A stretch of DNA of 64,000 bases, taken from NCBI RefSeq assembly GCF_901000735.1, contig NC_081546.1:21011952-21075951 (forward strand), read 5' to 3'. This DNA comes from Corylus avellana. Taxonomy: Eukaryota > Streptophyta > Magnoliopsida > Fagales > Betulaceae. Shown here piece after piece: positions 34,373 to 45,530 of this stretch. Position numbers and translations under genes: made by a program. The notes beneath the pieces were generated by a model. It searched no databases. It was not told the origin of the DNA and was given only the letters and a program-made list of their open reading frames with translations. How positions within the stretch are numbered: position 1 is the first letter of the stretch; each line of letters starts with the position of its first letter.

Positions 34373-36029
34373 CCTATAATATTATCGTCCAATCTTCAAG
34401 TTGAGGAATTCAGATTTAAATAATCCTTTCAGTCCTTCATCAAAGCCTACTCTCTTTTATCATATTGAAATTTTATCTCCTTCTACTAGGAGTAAATCTT
34501 ATTCACAGTCTAAAGTCACGATTTCTGCAATCATTCATTAGTTCACACTAAAATCATACCTCAAAATCTTTTCCATTGTTTCTTTCCAACCTCAATAACA
34601 ACAATCGAGTTATTCATCAACAGTCTACAATCAAGGTTTAAACATCAAATTAATAAATCATGTGATCAATAGTTTATACCTCCAAACATCATAGTCCTCA
34701 TTTCAAGCCTGCAATAATTTTCTCGATCTAATTTAATCAATTTTATCAAAAAGGTGTAAAAATCATTTCTGCCTATATTCTCTTTAGTATCTCAGTATTC
34801 CAAATCATGCATACGAAATTTAATATGATGCTCTAATAATTATCAACTTCTCACCATCATAAACCTGTAAAAGTAAATAGCACCAACATTCAAACATCAT
34901 TACATGAATATACCTCAGAAGTGACATCATAATTCGATTCATTCTAAATACACAATTTATTTCTATTTTCTCATCCCAAATCTTGCGTCGATGTTACAAT
35001 ATCAGCAAAATCTCTCTATACTACATCTTTACTTGATAACTCGTAACTCAGCAAAAGAAACTTGAAATTATTAGTCCAACTCAATTTGAAATGCAAGATT
35101 CTCATCCATTCTTGACTAATACATGTGGTGCCTTGCTATGCTCTAGAAATTAAATTGATCAGCAAGCAAAGCAAGATATGGGTAAGTTTTCAAGCTGGAA
35201 GTTCCAAAGTACACATGCTAAAATCTCTCTCTCTTGGGTCTTGCAAGGTCAAGAAGAGAAAAAGAGAGACTGATAGTCCTGTTGTTTTCCAGAAAAGAAG
35301 ATTTGATAAGCATTTCAGGACCTGATGTGCATGTGACTCCTTCTGAGACTATCAAAATACCCACATCGGAAGCTCTCTCTCTTCTGTCATGTATGAAGAC
35401 TTGAAGAAAAGAGAGATGCTTTTCCTGAGAGGCATGATCAAGGATAATCTTGCTTCAATGGTTTACTACTGAGAGTATAAGGAGTTGGGTTTGTGAATCA
35501 AGTCGTGAGGCTGCATTTTTCTCTTGAGGATACGCGCAACTAGGAGGAAAAGTCGAGCTTTCATTGTATGGAAGGTCATTAGAAGATTTCAGGTGAAGGA
35601 GTATGATCAGAAGGCATGCGTTGCAATGGAGAAAGAGGTGTGAATTTATATGAAGGGTTTCTGGATAATGAACGAGCGCGTGGTGCGCGTTGGCATGACA
35701 ATTCATTTAGTTGCCCACGCATGGTATTCGAAGTCGTTGATTGAACAGTGGGTTTGAAAAATGAGCTCAGTCGAATTTATGACAGGAGACAAGATCCTAC
35801 TTCCACGGGATCTTTTGACAAAATTTCCATCGCGGCCCGAGGTCGCCTAACGCTTTGTTGTTTACTGTTTATTTCACTTAAGTGAAAAATTTCTTTAAAG
35901 CCACTCGTCTGCTGCTTCCAGAAACTTCAAAAAAAATCTCTTCAGTTTCTGAACGCTCAGTCTCTTCTCAATACTTCATCTCTCCCAAATTCTTCGTATT
36001 CTCAACTATTTTTCCTTACTCTCCTAAAT

Positions 36030-36692
36030 ATGGGAGCATCATCATCATCCGTTAACAACCTCGATTTGAATGTTGCTCCTGCAGCACAACCCATTGTTAT
36101 GCCTGACGTGCAACCGGATGTGCCTGTTGTTCCCCCTGAAGTGCCTGCTATACATCCCGTCGTACCTGTTTCACACCCTAATGAACCTGCTGCATATCCT
36201 AACGTATGGCAGCCAACTTTTGTCTTTGACAATCGTCCTATCACTATTCACGATTCTGTCATGCTCCATGATTCTACTGCTGTAGCAGTGGCCAAAGGTT
36301 TCGTAATTCCACGGGATCAAACGTTCTTAGCTGATAGGTCGGATACTGATGCTATTAATAACTCATTGGCATTCAGTATCCAAGGTGCTACTTCAGTTTC
36401 TGACATGGCACAACGTTTGAGTGCCAGAAATGTTGAGCTGAAAGTCTCAAGAAACCAAATCGGGGTCTTACAGCGACTGCTCAAATACTACAAACGAAAA
36501 CACATAGATTTGAAGCAGGAGAATGCTCAGCTGAAAAAGATGGTGTTATCTTATGCGGAATACATGGGACCAAAGATGCTAGAAATGGAGAAGAATACCA
36601 AACATCTCCAGCGACGGTACGATAAACTTCTGGTCGATGTTCAGGGGTGTTGCAAGTCTCTCCGCACACGCTCTAGTCAGGTACCTCATTAG
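36030..36692 (+). CDS. Antisense coiled-coil ORF inside the LARD-like element
   Basis: A 220-residue frame starts at ATG (context AATATGGGAGC) and is intact. Residues ~10-65 are Pro/Val-rich low-complexity sequence ('VPVVPPEVPAIHPVVPVS'). Residues ~70-125 may be folded. Residues ~130-205 are strongly helical and charged with leucine heptads ('LKYYKRKHIDLKQENAQLKK'), predicting a coiled coil. It lies on the strand opposite the retrotransposon, with a CT-rich leader (35,930-36,029). A GT donor at the end (CAG|GTACCT, 36,680) and an acceptor (TATGCAG, near 36,770) would give an alternative end of nearly the same length. I do not recognise the family. Arrangement (antisense, helical C-terminus) parallels the antisense gene of the Tat element at 3.5-8.5 kb, but I see no convincing sequence identity. 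It could be a captured host gene or an element-specific ORF. Confidence 0.5.
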   Translation: MGASSSSVNNLDLNVAPAAQPIVMPDVQPDVPVVPPEVPAIHPVVPVSHPNEPAAYPNVWQPTFVFDNRPITIHDSVMLHDSTAVAVAKGFVIPRDQTFLADRSDTDAINNSLAFSIQGATSVSDMAQRLSARNVELKVSRNQIGVLQRLLKYYKRKHIDLKQENAQLKKMVLSYAEYMGPKMLEMEKNTKHLQRRYDKLLVDVQGCCKSLRTRSSQVPH

Positions 36693-38189
36693 AAATAAAT
36701 ATTCCATTTGATAATTCAATTATATAAATATATATGATTCTGCTCATACTAGGTTTTCTCTATGCAGAAATAATTTTCCTGGAGTAGCTCTGAGGAATCA
36801 TCTGCTCATCATTACCACGTGTCTCTTTATGCAACAAATTCCTTTTTCTTTTTTTTTCTTTTTTTTTTTGATGGACTCTGGTATGTAATATTATAAGGAG
36901 CTTGTTCTCCAAACATTTCTTTTCGTAATCATTCAGTACTCATTCAATATATAATCATCCTGTCATTATAATAACTTCCTTTAAACAAACAATATGTTTA
37001 ACAAGTTAATCACTCAATAAAACATCTAAGTATGCACCATGACATGTTATCAACCTCTAAAATACTTTAATATCATTGAACATATATCTTATAAGAGAAA
37101 TTTAGATCATGTCACTATATTATATTGTCTTTCAACTCTTACCTTTATGCTTCAATTTACCTCAAGAATAATAATTCATTATCCTTACTTAGTAAAAGAA
37201 AATTATATCAAAAGCTTTGGCATGTAACTAAAATTTCTCATAATTCCATATCCACTAATGCCTCAAAATTTAAATATTATCCACAACCTAGGAGCATCAA
37301 TTCATCCTCAAAACTTTAAGCATCACTTTAATATATTTTACCTCGATTACAGAAAACCTAGCACCTTAAATTCTAAGAATCACCTCAAGGATTTCATGAA
37401 TCGTACCTTAGAGTCATCACAATCATCCAAAAATATCAAAATCCTTAAACCACAACTTTATATATCAAAATATCTTATAGATTCTAGGGTATACCTCATT
37501 TGCATTTATCCCTGCAATACTTAGGCATTCACTTCATGCCACTACGTAATCCTTATTCATCAATCCATATATTATAACATCAATCATAGTATCATTATTG
37601 TCATTGACCAAACCTTAGCCATTACCAAAAACTCATATAAACTCTTATATCATTAATTCAGTTCAAGAATCATTTCACAACCGACATCCATAAGACCATT
37701 CGTTACCAAATCACTTACACAATTTGTCTCACAACCTAAATCCATAAAACCATTTTGTCACCAAGTTAATTTCACAAATCATCTCGCAACCTAAATCTAT
37801 AAAATCATCATACGATTTTTAAATCATGATCAATAATCTTTTCTAAATCCTCGAGACACCTTAAAATATCCCCTTATCAATCGATACTCTAGAAAACTGC
37901 CGCAAATCCAAATAGGCAGATACTATAGATCACAACCTATCTATAAAATAAAAATTCATCTCCGTCATTAACATGATCACAATAATAAAATCCTCCAGAT
38001 TAATCACACTAAGATGATTTTTAACAAAAAAATTAACCATTAGAAAATGCTCATGCATCATATATTAGAGACCACTCAAAAACACATACTCTATTTGGCC
38101 GGAATGTGGCTTCCCATTAACCCCAATTTTTTTTTTTTTTTTTTTTTTTTTCAATAAAAAAAAAAATCTGCCAGAACCTTATAACCTTT

Positions 38190-38201
38190 GCTCTGATACC
38201 A
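38190..38201 (-). other. tRNA-Met primer-binding site of the LARD-like element
   Basis: The minus strand reads TGGTATCAGAGC, four bases from the LTR. This is the canonical initiator-tRNA PBS of plant LTR elements and it sets the element's orientation. To its left is a T-run of ~26 followed by an A-run (38,129-38,166), able to form a hairpin. Confidence 0.9.
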
Positions 38202-38205
38202 AAAT

Positions 38206-40326
38206 TGTAACATCCCCAGCCCGTTAAGACTGAGTTTGCCACTTTTCTTCTTTTACAACAAAAGTTCTTGCAAAGATCTATAAGGTCTATCAGAGTACTT
38301 GATTTTAAAGGATACGAAAAATGTATAAAACATTATTCAAGAGATTTTTATTACAAGTGAAATTAGAAAACATTAAACTTTAGTTGCGGAATATCATATT
38401 ATTACAATCACTGATATGAAAAGACTTTGAAAATTAATAATTATTCCCATCCCCATTCCGGCCTCCTATTCCAGCATCATTTCTACCTGAAACCAAGAAA
38501 TAAAACTGAATGAGCCCAAAGGGGGCCCAGCAAGTAAAATCCACAACCATAAATAGTTTTACTCCTTGTTCTCAGTTTTGAAAATTATTTTCGCAAATAA
38601 ATATAATTCTAGCCATAATAATATCTGTATGTACGGTTGCATCTCCCGTAACATATACATACTATTACATCTAGTAATAGATCATCGTTGTAAATCATCT
38701 TTATAAATTATCATCATAATGCATCATTATAAATAATCTCTGTAAATCATCATAGCATAGATCATCGTTGTAAATCATCTTTATAAATTATCATCATAAT
38801 GCATCATTATAAATAATCTCTGTAAATCATCATAGCATATTATCGTTGAAAATATAGTATCATTTTCTCATAATAAGGCCCATGTACACTATTACCCCTG
38901 TGCACGAGGGTTGCGGGTCCTTGTGACCATGGCACTGAACTGTGGCCTCAGCCATGCCCGACCGTTAATTAACTCTTTTCTTGGTGCACTCAACGGTCAT
39001 GTTGATGGAATACCACCTTCTGGCATAGCCTCCTTCAGTGGTTTCGCCTCCATCCGAGTATCGGTACCGAACTCCTCTCATCTTTACCTATCTTGGGGCC
39101 AAAAATACTCTCCTCCATACATGTGCCCTCATTTCATAAACATTTAACTCATTTCTTGTACTTTTCTTTGTACTTCTTTTGATGCATCTTAGGGCAACAT
39201 GCAGGAGGGTTTATCATCATTTTTCTTTCTTATAATCATCATCATTTCTCAACTTTCTTTTCTTAAAATGGAAACTTTTCCAAATATAAACTTGTTGTAC
39301 ATAGAAAGCGTTTAAAGAAATAGAAACTTTCTACATAATTCATTTAGAAATCCTTCATGCATGCAACATAACTTCATAATACGTAAATAAAATAATCATT
39401 TACAGTTTGATACAAGAATGAATAATTAGCATGACATGAAGTAACTTTAGAAGGGGTAGTGAATTTACTTACCTCTAGACTGAAGCTAGAAGTGGTATGA
39501 AGGAATCTAGTTGCTCCAATATGACTAACACCACTAGTATGTCTTTTGAAACTAATTTCTAAAGTCCGCTATCTCTTGTGTTCTTTCTTTCTTGTAGCGC
39601 TTGGTCTCGCCCTTTCTCTCTCTGTTCTGAGTAAATACTCTTAGAAAGAAGAAAGACCGAATAAAAAGCGGAAGAAGGAAGAATATATGCAAGAGATGGG
39701 AGAGGAGATGAGTTGTGAAAATTGTGAAGGAGAAGAGCTCTATTTATAGGAGAAAATCAAACACTATTCTACCTTCAATTTACAATTATACCCTCATTTT
39801 ACTATTTCACCTACCACCTACTATTCCACCTACCACTTACTATTCTACCTACCACTTACTATTTCACCTACCACCTACTATTCCACCTACCACTTACTAT
39901 TCTACCTACCACTTACTATTTCACCTACCACTTACTATTTCACCTACCACCTACTATTCCACCTACCACTTACTATTCTACCTACCACTTACTATTTCAC
40001 CTACCACTTACTATTCCACCTACCACTTACTATTCTACCTACCAATTTCCAATTACCATTCATACAATATCATAAATTTCTCAAGCATTAACATCATTGC
40101 CTAATATGAATATAATCATAGCATCAAATTAATATCTCTAAAATAAGACTTTCAAAATCTGAGGTGCTACATATGTACTATCCTATTATTTCACCAATTA
40201 CCATTCTCTAATTACCACTCTCATAAATTTCCCAAGAATTAAAATCCTTAGCTACAATGGATATTAAAATAACATCATTATCAAAATAATCTATTTAAAT
40301 AGCTTTGAAAATTCTGGGACACTACA
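38206..40326 (-). repeat. 5' LTR of the LARD-like element
   Basis: 2,121 bp. It is nearly identical to the other LTR over most of its length, with scattered substitutions and small indels. The main difference is the minisatellite copy number (39,799-40,044, ~13 units versus ~18). A GA/CT-rich stretch at 39,570-39,745 precedes the repeat. Confidence 0.92.
39799..40044. repeat. 19-bp minisatellite in the second LTR, ~13 units
   Basis: Same unit and 57-bp period as at 33,716-34,060 but about five units fewer. The LTRs were identical at insertion, so the difference arose afterwards. Confidence 0.95.
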
Positions 40327-40337
40327 ACAAGTTTTTG

Positions 40338-43300
40338 GCGCGTCCAAGGTGGGCATTGGAGCGGTACTAAGTCAATGAGGAAAACCGGTGGAATACTTAA
40401 GCAGGAAGTTGAGTGGGTCGAGGCTTAATTATAGCACCTATGATGTGGAGTTTTATGCATTGGTGTAATCCTTGAAGCATTGGAGATCGTACTTAGCCTA
40501 CAATGAATTTATCTTGTAATCTGACCATGAAGCGTTGAAGCATCTCAATAGTCAAGATAAGCTCTCATCTCGATATGCCAAGTAGGCCGCGTACGTGCAA
40601 CAATTTTCGTTCACCATCAAGCATAAGTCAGGGGCTTTGAACAAGGTGGCCGACACCCTCAGCCGAAAGACTACGCTCTTGACCACGATGAACACGAAGG
40701 TACTTGATTTTGAGCTATTACAAGATTCATTGTCTATTGACTTGTTCTTTGGTCCTATTGCTAGTGATGTGACATCTAGAGCGAGGGGAGACTTTGGTCT
40801 GGATAATGCGTTCCTCTTCAAAGGAACTCAGCTATGCATTCCTAAAGGCAGTTTACGGTTGAAGATTATCCTCGAGCGTCACAATAAAGGTCACATGGGG
40901 CGGGATAAGACACTCCAATTGAAAGTGGATCAGTTCTATTGGCCGAGTATGAGGAGGGAGGTGGAGAAGTTTATGCGGGGCTACCAGATATGCCAAGTAT
41001 CCAAGGGAATGGCTACTAATGCCAGATTGTATATGCCACTTACTATTCCGGAAAGGCCAAGGACCAACGTGAGCATAGATTTCGTTTTGGGTTTGCCAAG
41101 GGCCCAAAAAGGTAATGATTCCATCTTTGTGGTAGTTGATTGATTTTCTAAGATGGTTCATTTAATTTCTTGCAACAAGACCTCTGATGCCGTGAATGTG
41201 GCGCAAGTGTATTTCCAAGAGGTCTACTGACTCTGCGGGTTTCCATTGTCCATAGTCTTTGATCGTGACACGCGGTTCCTTAACCACTTTTGGTGGTGCT
41301 TATGGAAATTGTCTCACACAAGACTTGACTTCAACAGTGCCTACCACCCGCAAACTAATGGGCAAACGGAGGTCATCAATCGATCAATGGGGGCCTTACT
41401 TCGGAGCTTGGTGGGGGAGCATCTTAATTTGTGGGATCAAAAGCTATACCAAGCCGAGTTCACCTTTAACTGGTCAACCAATCGGAGTACCGGCCTTAGC
41501 CCATTTACCATCATCTATGGGCATAATTCTCATGTGCCGTTGGATTCGAAACCTATTCCTAATTTGAAGAGAACACATGCTAAAGCTAAGGACTTGATTG
41601 CTCAGATACTAGAAGGCCACAAGCTAACCGTCCAAAATTTACAACAGTCAATGGCGAAGTATGAAAGTTTACTAGGATCGTGTTCTACCTCTAGCAACCA
41701 AATATTTCAACAGGAAATAACTAAGCCATATTATTAAACGTATAACATGCACAGCGAAAGTAAAAAACGAACACAGCCACAACATAAGGTTTGTTTACGA
41801 AGTGGAAAACCCTTGAGTACCTCAAGGTAAAAATTACTCCGGAACAGCCAAACCTTGGAAATCGCTAAACGAAGATTTACAGTTACAGAACAGACAATTC
41901 CACACCCCTGAGTACCTCTGAACTTAGTAAGAACGACAAACCTCCCAACTTGTCTCCATCGTGACCATCTTCAAGAAGCAATTTCCTTTATCGACCCTTC
42001 GGTAGACTTTCTTCAACAAACACCCATCAAAGATTCCAGCTTCATCATCATCAAGTGAGCAAGGCAATACACCAAAGGCTAACACGCCAACTAAGAGAAA
42101 GGACAGCTTCAAGTTATATCACATCCCCTCTTGAAAATCAAAACCACCAGGAACTAGTGCTAGTGGTGAAAATGAGACTTCAGAGAAAAGAGAGCTCTCA
42201 AAATAAAATCCCAAAGTCTAAAGAGTGAACAATGACAGAAATCCCTTATAGAGGAAACATTTCATTCGTCACGTCATAATGGGACACTTTCTCGTTATCT
42301 AGGGAAGAATAGATTTCGAAGATCGGAAATTTCCATGTCTTAATGAGACAGCGATCCCATTCTAACGGGAAGGCAAATGCCTATGCTTCGTCACATGTTC
42401 TGTCTTGACGAACTAGCTGATGGGAAACCATGGAATCCAACTTTGGTCCCGTTACATGTCCCGTCCTGACAGGGTTCCTAACGAGAAATCAGGGAATCCA
42501 ACTTTGCTCTCATCACATCAGCGTCTTAAAGCAGTTTCTGATGGGAAACCAAGGAGTACAACTTCTACTCTCGTCACATCCTCGTTCTAACGCCGTTCCT
42601 AACGAAAAACCAAGGAGTCCAAAAATGCTCTCGTCACATGCTCGTCTTGATGAGCTTCCTAACGAAAAAATAAGGAGACCAATATTTGTTCCCGTTACAT
42701 GTTCCATTCTGATGGGCTTCTGATGGGAAACTAGAAGCTCTTCAATCAGTCTCATTACACTTCCCGTTCTGACGAGGGTTCTGATGAGAAAATAGAAAAC
42801 TCCTTTGAAGACCCTAAAAACAACACAGACTACCCCTCAAACAACCCTTAAGGTTTTACACACAAACACTCAAATTTTTAAATACATAACCATTACATGA
42901 ATAGTCATTGAAATAGGCCAATCTAAAACCTAACAAAGTATAAGATGGATGCGAACAAGAAACGGCATGCTCTATAGTTCAAGGAGGGGGATTTGTGTGG
43001 GCTATCTTGACTAAAGATAGGTTTTTTGTCAATGAATAGAACAAATTGGCTGCCCGCAATATTGGTACAGTGGACATTGTTGAGAAGATTAATCTGAATG
43101 CCTATCAATTGAAGCTTCCTAACCATACTAAGACGTCTGATGTCTTTAATGTCAAGCACCTCATTCCTTTCACAAGCGACTCTTCTGACGAAGATGCGAA
43201 TTTGAGGGCGAATTCTCTCCAACCTGGAGAGAATGATGTAGATCGGAATGCTTGGGAATTCATGAGGAAAACTCGTGCAGATGTAAGTGTCAAGGGGCCC

Positions 43301-43375
43301 CAAGGAACCATGCCAACTAGAGGATTCAAGACGAGAGCACAGCCTTGTGCAGAAGAACTAGCAAAACAATCGTAG
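40338..43375 (+). pseudogene. Chromovirus pol fragment (RNase H-integrase), broken
   Basis: It starts abruptly inside RNase H ('VGIGAVLSQ', 'YLSRKLSGSRLNYSTYD'), continues through the connection ('QQFSFTIKHKSGALNKVADT'), then the integrase zinc region ('HNKGHMGRDKT..YWPSMRREV'), in which one zinc cysteine is replaced (GYQIC where SCxxC is usual). The catalytic core follows with all three acidic residues visible (SIDF, DRDTRF, TNGQTEV), then the C-terminal domain after a solo-LTR insertion (42,941-43,375, 'NAYQLKLPN', 'DVFNVKHLIPF'). In-frame stops occur in the RNase H part, at 41,142-41,144 and near 41,228. gag, protease and RT are missing. The wording fits the Galadriel/CRM/Reina group of chromoviruses; I cannot settle which. 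Confidence 0.85.
41662..42935 (-). mobile_element. Solo LTR inside the integrase, AAGTA duplication
   Basis: 1,274 bp, starting TGAAAGTTTACT and ending AAACCTAACA, flanked by AAGTA at 41,657-41,661 and 42,936-42,940. The integrase reading frame resumes on the far side, so the ends are secure. It contains ~9 degenerate copies of a ~60-base unit (42,240-42,790) of the type 'CTCGTCACATGCTCGTCTTG' and 'CCTAACGAAAAACCAAGGAG'. It belongs with the Copia-type LTRs at 23,727 and 52,512. Orientation follows the PBS-marked relative at 23,727. Confidence 0.9.
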
Positions 43376-43960
43376 GGACCGCCGTTCGATAGCCCGTCCA
43401 AATGGTCTAGTGAACAGGCCACTCCTGAGAGTTCTCCATAGTAATTCCCGAGACATTCGTTCGATGCCCCGTTCGAAGGCCGTTTGAATGGCCAACATCG
43501 GAAATTACCCATAGTAATTCCCAAGACGTCCGTTCGATAGCCCATTCGAAGGTCGTCCGAACACATATGTTCTGTTTCAGTTTATGTACTTAATTTCAGT
43601 TTTATTTTGTGACCATCCGAACGGAGGTATGTTCCGTTCGAACGGACAGCGTAGAGTTTTAAATCGACTTAATTTCTATTTACTACTAGGGTTAGGAGTT
43701 TAGGGTAAATAAATACATGCTTATAGCCTCCAAAATGTAGCTTTTGATTATTATTCAGTTTTTATCAATAAGAAAGTTCAGAGTTGAGTTTCTTCATATT
43801 TTTCCTTCAAACCCTAGATAGACTCTAGCGTTTTAAAAAGATTTATTAGATCCTTGATAGACTCAAGGTTCTAAGCAATATTTGTTCCTTCTATTGCTAT
43901 TTGTCTTCGCACCCATGACGTCACGCTGCATAACACCTACACATCAGCCCAAAGTCTCCA
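43376..43960 (+). mobile_element. Probable 3' LTR region of the chromovirus fragment
   Basis: Directly after the pol stop lie several degenerate units built on 'CGTTCGATAGCCC', 'CATTCGAAGGTCG' and the perfect palindrome CCGTTCGAACGG (near 43,636). A region resembling a transcript end follows. Exact LTR ends are not found. Confidence 0.4.
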
Positions 43961-44043
43961 ACTTCGCTTGATCAAGATATATCATCAAGACTCAACCAAC
44001 TAAGAACTATTCAAAGTTTAAGACTACAAGGATTATGAGCTAA

Positions 44044-44608
44044 AGCCTCGTTTGGTTCACGGAATGTCTAATCAATTGGAAAAGTAATAGCTATTACTAA
44101 GAATAAAAGAGTATGGAATAGAATAGCTATTCATATTCCTTAGTTTGGTAACAACAGACATGGAAAAATTGGAATTGAATCAAAATTACGAAAAACCCCT
44201 TCTTCTTTTTTTCAAACTCATTAAAAAAAAAAACAAAAAACCTGAAATAAAATGGTAGGCCACCCATAGAAACGACCACCCCCAACCACTTCTGTGGGTG
44301 GTCGACAACCCCAATGGGTGGTCAAGCCACCCACTTTATTTTAAATATTTTTTTATTTTTTATTTTTTTTAAGTTTAAACTTTTATATATATATATATAT
44401 GGGTATTCTTGAAAAATGTATTACATTCCTTAAGGATTAGCTAAGCCACTCATTTTTTAGTGGCTTAGCTAATTATGTGTGTATGAGATTAGTAGTCCCA
44501 TGAGAATAAACTATTCATAGGAATAGTGTGTAACCAAACAAAAGAATAGTTATATTATAGGATTAGCTATTTCTTTTCAGGGGTCTATTCCGCGAACCAA
44601 ACAAGGCC
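44044..44608. mobile_element. MITE with GCCTYGTTTGGTTC inverted ends
   Basis: The ends GCCTCGTTTGGTTCACGGAAT and GCCTTGTTTGGTTCGCGGAAT (each less one base) are inverted repeats with two mismatches. TAA flanks both sides (44,041-44,043 and 44,609-44,611), suggesting a PIF/Harbinger 3-bp duplication. The interior has 'GGGTGGTC'/'GACCACCC' repeats near 44,270-44,335 and a (TA)n run at 44,383-44,402. Confidence 0.75.
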
Positions 44609-44611
44609 TAA

Positions 44612-45279
44612 GATCTTGTGTGATAACCCCATTACTCACACTCATAGACCATATTCAATATAATCCAAGGACCATTCACATGCATAACATATATAATTGT
44701 AATAAGCATGTAAAATACTATATGTCATATGCTTAAATAACTTAATCAATGAATAACAACTTATATTCATTACAAACACTGAATGTCAAACATTAATATG
44801 TTATCTTTGGTATTTAGGGCATAATCCCCAAATATTACTCAATAAGTTATGGAAACATCCTTATTTTATAAAGAAGACTAGTATCAAGTATGGTCCTAGG
44901 GAGTACCACTCTCGAGGGTGACTATAGACGACTTAGCGTGTTTTTTGTTTGGTAGTGTAGAGTGCCTACTGGAGGAAGCGTCAAATGAAGATTAAGAGAC
45001 CTTGGCTGACATTCATGTATGCTATTTTAGAGTCTTTTTTAAGGGTTCTTGAGGATTTCCTATATGATTCCTTGTTATCTATAGACTGTCCTACGACGTA
45101 TGATGATTTCCTAAATAAACTTATTTATGTACCATTGACATTTTATGATTGGGTCTGTTTTATTTCTAATGACATAGCTTATTTGCCTGGTCTGTGGCCA
45201 TATTGTCATTAGAATTGATAAGAATTGGTGATATTGCAGTTTAGTGGCTGCTCTAGTTAATAATACTAATTGTGATTTA
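44612..45279. other. Intergenic, no supported gene
   Basis: The open frame at 44,985-45,212 shows no recognisable domain. The remainder is AT-rich. Confidence 0.45.
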
Positions 45280-45527
45280 GGGTCTGTTTGGGTGTGTCAT
45301 GAGCCTGTGCGTTTGAAGGACTTAAAAATGTGTTTTACACTCAAATCAAAAAGTCCGTTTGAAAAAAAAAAAGTATCATTGTGGTAAAAAAAAAAATGAA
45401 AGTGATTTTAAGGGTCAAAAAATGGCCAAAACGCACTTTTAGCAAAAGTTTAAAAATGAAGTTTTTGCCAAAAAAACATTTTTTGTCTTAAAAACTCTAT
45501 TTTTCTAATACAATCCCAAACATGCTC
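45280..45527. mobile_element. Tourist-like MITE, second copy
   Basis: The ends GGGTCTGTTTGGG and GAGCATGTTTGGG (reverse complement) are flanked by TTA at 45,277-45,279 and 45,528-45,530. It shares 'AAAATGGCCAAA' and the overall plan with 17,668-17,896. Confidence 0.7.
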
Positions 45528-45530
45528 TTA

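Larger units (their letters stand above)
32130..40326 (-). mobile_element. Complete non-autonomous LTR retrotransposon (LARD-like)
   Basis: Two long LTRs (32,130-34,332 and 38,206-40,326) flank a 3.9-kb interior. ACAAG occurs on both sides (32,125-32,129 and 40,327-40,331), fixing both ends. Orientation is minus: the PBS (TGGTATCAGAGC on the minus strand) abuts the right LTR and the PPT abuts the left LTR. The interior keeps only the last codons of a chromovirus-type pol (minus strand 'NFEDEILIRRE' next to the PPT) and no gag, RT or integrase. The only substantial ORF is antisense. The element must rely on an autonomous relative, probably a Tekay/Del-like chromovirus judging from the pol tail and LTR start TGTAGTGCCCCAG. 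Confidence 0.92.

Noticed and set aside
44985..45212. 75-codon open frame between two MITEs
   Set aside because: No homology I can recognise and no gene-like context.
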